Below, piece after piece: positions 32,220 to 32,652 of a stretch of 32,652 nucleotides of DNA; the stretch's first letter is position 1, and each line of letters starts with the position of its first letter. A program made the position numbers and the translations under genes. Location of the stretch: contig CACEJY010000014.1 in NCBI GenBank assembly GCA_902559985.1, positions 1 to 32,652 on the forward strand. Reading direction: 5' to 3'. Source of the DNA: an uncultured SAR116 cluster alpha proteobacterium (GTDB lineage: Bacteria > Pseudomonadota > Alphaproteobacteria > Puniceispirillales > Puniceispirillaceae). The notes under the pieces are model-generated. The model did not search any database, was not told the origin of the DNA, and saw only the letters and a list, made by a program, of their open reading frames with translations.

Positions 32220-32652
32220 TTACTCTACCTTGATCAATACACACCCACCGTTTGCGGTGTACCCTATGTAAGAGTATTTAATCCCGTTTTTATCACAAAA
32301 TTCCCTCCATGCCTTCCATTCATGTTGTTTCCAAGCGGGGTAATTAAAATATTCATCAAACAAAATATATGAACCAGAAACCAATTTATTACCAATCGTA
32401 TCTAATACAGTCTTTGCAGAGCTGTACAAATCGCTATCTATATGACAAAAACTTATATCATTATCTATGGCATCACTGAATACAGGTAGCGTTTCACTGA
32501 AAAGCCCCTTTTTTAACACAACATTTTTTGCGACCTTTGGTAGCCTCTTTTGCTTGAAAGCGCCTACTGATGCAGAATGGCCCGACCAACTTTCTGGAAG
32601 CCCTTCGAATGTGTCAAAGCCAAAGACTGTGGCATCTTCTTGTAAAAGAGAT
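32220..32652 (-). CDS. TylF/macrocin-O-methyltransferase-like SAM methyltransferase, C-terminal part
   Basis: The frame enters from the right edge and ends at 32220, giving 143 residues. The visible part has FGFDTFEGLPESW just inside the window, then FCHIDSDLYSSAKTVLD and GSYILFDEYFNYPAWKQHEWKAW. These are the TylF-family motifs: a metal-binding Asp in IDSDLY and the Asp-Glu pair in FDEY. Family members O-methylate sugars, including in surface polysaccharides. The SAM-binding N-terminus lies outside the window, so the start is not seen. Confidence 0.85.
   Translation of the reverse strand, partial: SLLQEDATVFGFDTFEGLPESWSGHSASVGAFKQKRLPKVAKNVVLKKGLFSETLPVFSDAIDNDISFCHIDSDLYSSAKTVLDTIGNKLVSGSYILFDEYFNYPAWKQHEWKAWREFCDKNGIKYSYIGYTANGGCVLIKVE

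Overview
The window reads as one chromosomal stretch of an alphaproteobacterium, probably marine. The indications are a TRAP transporter, a periplasmic Sox system, a Na+/H+ Mrp-type locus, short gene spacing, moderate GC and class III (glutathione-dependent) formaldehyde oxidation. A SAR116-like lineage would fit, but that is a guess from gene content. 

Layout. (1) Positions 1-400: the N-terminus of a secreted protein running off the left edge, then the detached 3' half of a tRNA-Glu gene followed by a strong terminator. I read this as the right attachment scar of an element lying to the left of the window. (2) 513-3368 (-): TRAP transporter dctPQM. (3) 3713-9392 (+): soxR, soxS, soxY, soxZ, soxC, soxD, soxB, closed by a bidirectional terminator. 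soxXA and soxVW are absent here. (4) 9465-14067 (-): a tightly spaced run of a DUF2182 membrane protein, glutathione-dependent formaldehyde dehydrogenase, S-formylglutathione hydrolase, a monoheme cytochrome c and flavocytochrome c sulfide dehydrogenase. (5) 14244-15998 (+): a large Cys/His-rich TPR protein, divergent from region 4. (6) 16331-19929 (-): a MaoC hydratase, a signal-less SoxC-like molybdoenzyme, etfB and etfA. (7) 20248-22538 (+): a thiolase remnant, a TetR regulator, an alpha/beta hydrolase and a small Cys-rich protein. (8) 22653-23360: two tiny membrane proteins and an IscU/SufU-like protein. (9) 23626-31189 (+): an Mrp/MBH-type antiporter operon with three large antiporter subunits, the last one frameshifted at a T7 run. 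(10) 31173-32652: a DUF192 protein, tRNA-Pro(UGG) and the C-terminus of a TylF-like methyltransferase on the right edge. 

The most interesting signal is regulatory. The promoters of the TPR gene (14167-14195) and of the MaoC/SoxC-like/ETF operon (20015-20043) share a 29-nt block, identical at 25 positions. In it an ACC-N4-GGT type operator fills the spacer between -35-like and -10-like hexamers. A TetR gene lies 450 nt from one copy, and a weaker third copy (13/18) precedes the alpha/beta hydrolase. The first copy also lies upstream of the divergent DUF2182-adhC-fghA-cytochrome-FCSD run. One TetR protein may therefore control formaldehyde oxidation, sulfide oxidation, and a cytoplasmic molybdoenzyme paired with ETF. 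Formaldehyde plus sulfide are the products of methanethiol oxidation. My working hypothesis is a regulated module for methylated sulfur compounds feeding the neighbouring Sox genes. No methanethiol oxidase or other entry enzyme is visible in the window, so this stays an inference.
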